NCBI GenBank assembly: GCA_013398955.1
Contig: VWPU01000830.1
Span: 148,954-212,953, forward strand
Origin: Callaeas wilsoni
Taxonomy: Eukaryota; Chordata; Aves; Passeriformes; Callaeidae
Direction of reading: 5' to 3'
Length of the DNA: 64,000 nt
Program-made: the position numbers and the translations under genes
Notes under the pieces: generated by a model
Seen by the model: only the letters and a program-made list of their open reading frames with translations
Database searches by the model: none
What the model was told of the DNA's origin: nothing
In this document: in pieces, positions 62,011 through 64,000 of the stretch
Layout of the letters: every line of letters starts with the position of its first letter
Position numbering within the stretch: position 1 is the first letter of the stretch

Positions 62011-62039
62011 GCATGTCCCCACTCAGGAGTGGGACATGC
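62011..62039. repeat. Near-perfect hairpin with one bulged C
   Basis: GCATGTCCCCACTC pairs with GAGTGGGACATGC apart from one extra C. Pairing does not continue outside. Its function is unknown. Confidence 0.8.
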
Positions 62040-63576
62040 ACACTGTGTCACCTCGCTGGCAGGGCTGCAATGACACGCTGCGGTGCCCACCCTCCACAGC
62101 ACAGAAATCAACGGGATTTCTGTCAAGGGCCGCATGGAGACGAGGAGAGCATGATGCACCCACAGTCCTCATCACGGAAACGTGGCAAGGAATTTTGCAG
62201 GCATATTATTAAGCTCTTTCAAAATTAAGAGGGGCTCGTTATCTGCTGACACAGAAAGCCCACGAGGAACAGGTATTGCTTTTCTCACAACAGGGTCAAA
62301 CACAGCCACAGGACCCCGGATACATCCACACGGTACCCACATGGGATGCACGACTACATATCTCACCACATTCTTAATGGTCAAACTAGAACGCAAAAAT
62401 CTCTCAAGTGTTTTAAAAAAGTCCTCTCTTGCTTCAAACATCAGCAAGTTTTAAATTCTAGACATTGCTCTGAGTACTTCAGAGAGTTGCAGTGGCACTA
62501 GAAAGCTGACCTGGGCAGCTCTCCTCCTGCAGGTACGTGTTTCGCTACGAGGCAGGAGAGCACAGCCAGGAGGATGAGGCATTCCTGACAAGAAGCAATC
62601 TGAAATGCCATTCCTAAAATAGCTCAGATTCAGCGATTTTCAAAGTAGGCTGAGCAGAAACACAAAGTTTTTCCCCTGCTCCCTTTTCAGCACAGCCAAG
62701 GGTGCCGATGGTGTCTAACACCCAAGTGCTGTTTTTATGGAAACCAGGTTATGGCCAAGCCAGCGGTGCCTGGCCAGGGTCACCAATGCCATAAATCACT
62801 CGCCGCCAACCGCCCAAGGAGGAACTCACCCTCACATCGCTCTCGCCTCTTCCACTTTTACAGACACAACTCCGCTGTCTCGACCAAGCATGAAATGGGT
62901 GCACCGAGGCTGGAAGCCCATCCTCAGTGCTGGATGCGGCTGCCAAAGCAGCCCGACTGCGGGATGCTCCAGTGGAGGCAGTGCCACACTTGTGTCACCG
63001 AACATCTCTTGCTATCTGCTCACGAACAACCAGCTGGGGCGGGGAGGTCCGTGAATTTACGGCAGGGACCTTGCCTCCCCTCTGAGCTCGCCTCCTGCAG
63101 CTCAGTCAAGCCACGAGAACAGCGCTACTGTTTAATTGTTCTAATTAACATTGTAACTAGGTGCTAACCCAGTCCTTTGGTGGGGAGGGAAAATCCAAGG
63201 AAGCTACAAGCGTCACAACCCGCTGTCTGAAACCAGCCTTGCAGAGGCTGCCTATTCCATGTCGGTGTCCACCGGGATGATTTCCAGAGCAGCGTCGGGC
63301 AGCATGGCACAGACAGGATCACGGTCATCCCTGGCATCACGCTAACCCGTCCGGGGAACCAGGGCATGCTACCACTCAAGTGTTAAATACATCCAGAACA
63401 AACACGCTCCGAGAATCACAGCTTTTCGAAAAATCTGCGCTAGCCTTTAACTGTGAAGGTTTAAATGCATAAAAGTTCTATCTGCAAATGATTAAACAAC
63501 GCTTTGTAGCCATTGTCTCTGCGCTGTCGAAATAAAAACTGAACCCAGGCTGCACGTAGCAAACCTCAGCACTTAC

Positions 63577-64000
63577 ATCCCACCGTAGAGTTTTCTGTCT
63601 GCTTTTTTTGGTAGCCACTTTTTTCCCCCGCGAACAACGTATGATGCTGGCGAAGCCGGAGCCGCTGCCTGCCTGGCACACACCCGCTCCCCGGCAGCGC
63701 CGGAGGACGAGCCGGGCTTCCCGGCAGCCGCACGGGCTGTGGGGCACCGGCCGCCGCGGGCTGCAAGAGGGCAAAAACCGGGAGGAAAAAACAAACCTCA
63801 AAGGCGAGGCAGAGATCCGAGAGGGCGCCGAGGTTTGTCCCGGCAGCATCCCGCAAAAGCCGCGGCGGAGCGGTGCCGGACGCGGGCTCAGCGCTGCAGC
63901 CGCGGCTGCAGGGACGGCGCCGGGGTGGCCGCGGCCCCAGCCCCGCTCCAGCCGAGGGGTCCCGCAGCTGGGTGGGGGCACCGCGGCCCCCGCCCGCCCC
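63577..64000 (-). promoter_or_regulatory. NDNF: CpG-rich block, candidate NDNF non-coding exon 1 and promoter
   Basis: NDNF needs a 5' exon upstream of 47474, because its start codon lies one base after a splice acceptor. The right edge of the window is strongly GC- and CpG-rich. On the minus strand a GTAAGT donor sits at 63571-63576, just at its border. In human the first NDNF exon is also non-coding. The assignment is inference. The block may continue past the window. Confidence 0.4.

Larger units (their letters stand above)
47475..63576 (-). other. NDNF: NDNF intron 1 (high-coordinate end inferred)
   Basis: The acceptor at 47475-47483 (TTGCTGCAG) is clear. The donor is uncertain, the best candidate being GTAAGT at 63571-63576. 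Within the intron I see one CR1 fragment (55446-55735), several inverted repeats and some candidate regulatory blocks. I see no coding exon. Confidence 0.6.

Noticed and set aside
63478..63981. 167-codon open frame on the minus strand at the right edge
   Set aside because: It overlaps the CpG-rich block and has proline/serine/arginine low complexity. More likely a 5' UTR/promoter than coding.

Overview
This is vertebrate nuclear DNA, almost certainly from a bird. Short exons with GT-AG introns match PRDM5 and NDNF. Three CR1-type LINE fragments, one ending in the octamer-like tail typical of avian CR1, point to birds, and the introns are much more compact than I would expect in a mammal. There are no bacterial features, no CRISPR array and no recognisable RNA gene.

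Left part (563-24616, minus strand): the first nine coding exons of PRDM5, a PR-domain zinc-finger transcription regulator. They read through without a break or frameshift: 346 codons plus one base, covering the PR domain and the first six zinc fingers. The remaining fingers lie beyond the left edge. Its first exon sits in a CpG-rich promoter region at about 24060-24910.

Middle (about 24911-43299): an 18-kb intergenic stretch with no gene I can support. It holds possible regulatory sequence, several inverted repeats, and a 170-base assembly gap (42906-43075) inside a GC-rich patch.

Right part (about 43300 to the right edge, minus strand): NDNF, a secreted neurotrophic/angiogenic glycoprotein. 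All three coding exons are present and give a complete 567-residue protein. The start is at 47473 and the stop at 43971-43973. A likely 3' end lies near 43300. Upstream is a long first intron, and a CpG-rich block at the right edge (63577-64000) is the best candidate for the non-coding first exon and promoter.

The two genes are in tandem on the same strand, in the same order as I recall for human chromosome 4q27. They do not act in one known pathway. The points most worth a second look are: a phase-symmetric PRDM5 exon with a very weak donor, whose skipping would merge two zinc fingers into one intact finger; a palindrome-rich block in NDNF intron 1 with a perfect inverted pair of homeodomain cores; and several perfect inverted repeats elsewhere. 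I found no evidence of an entirely new biological system.
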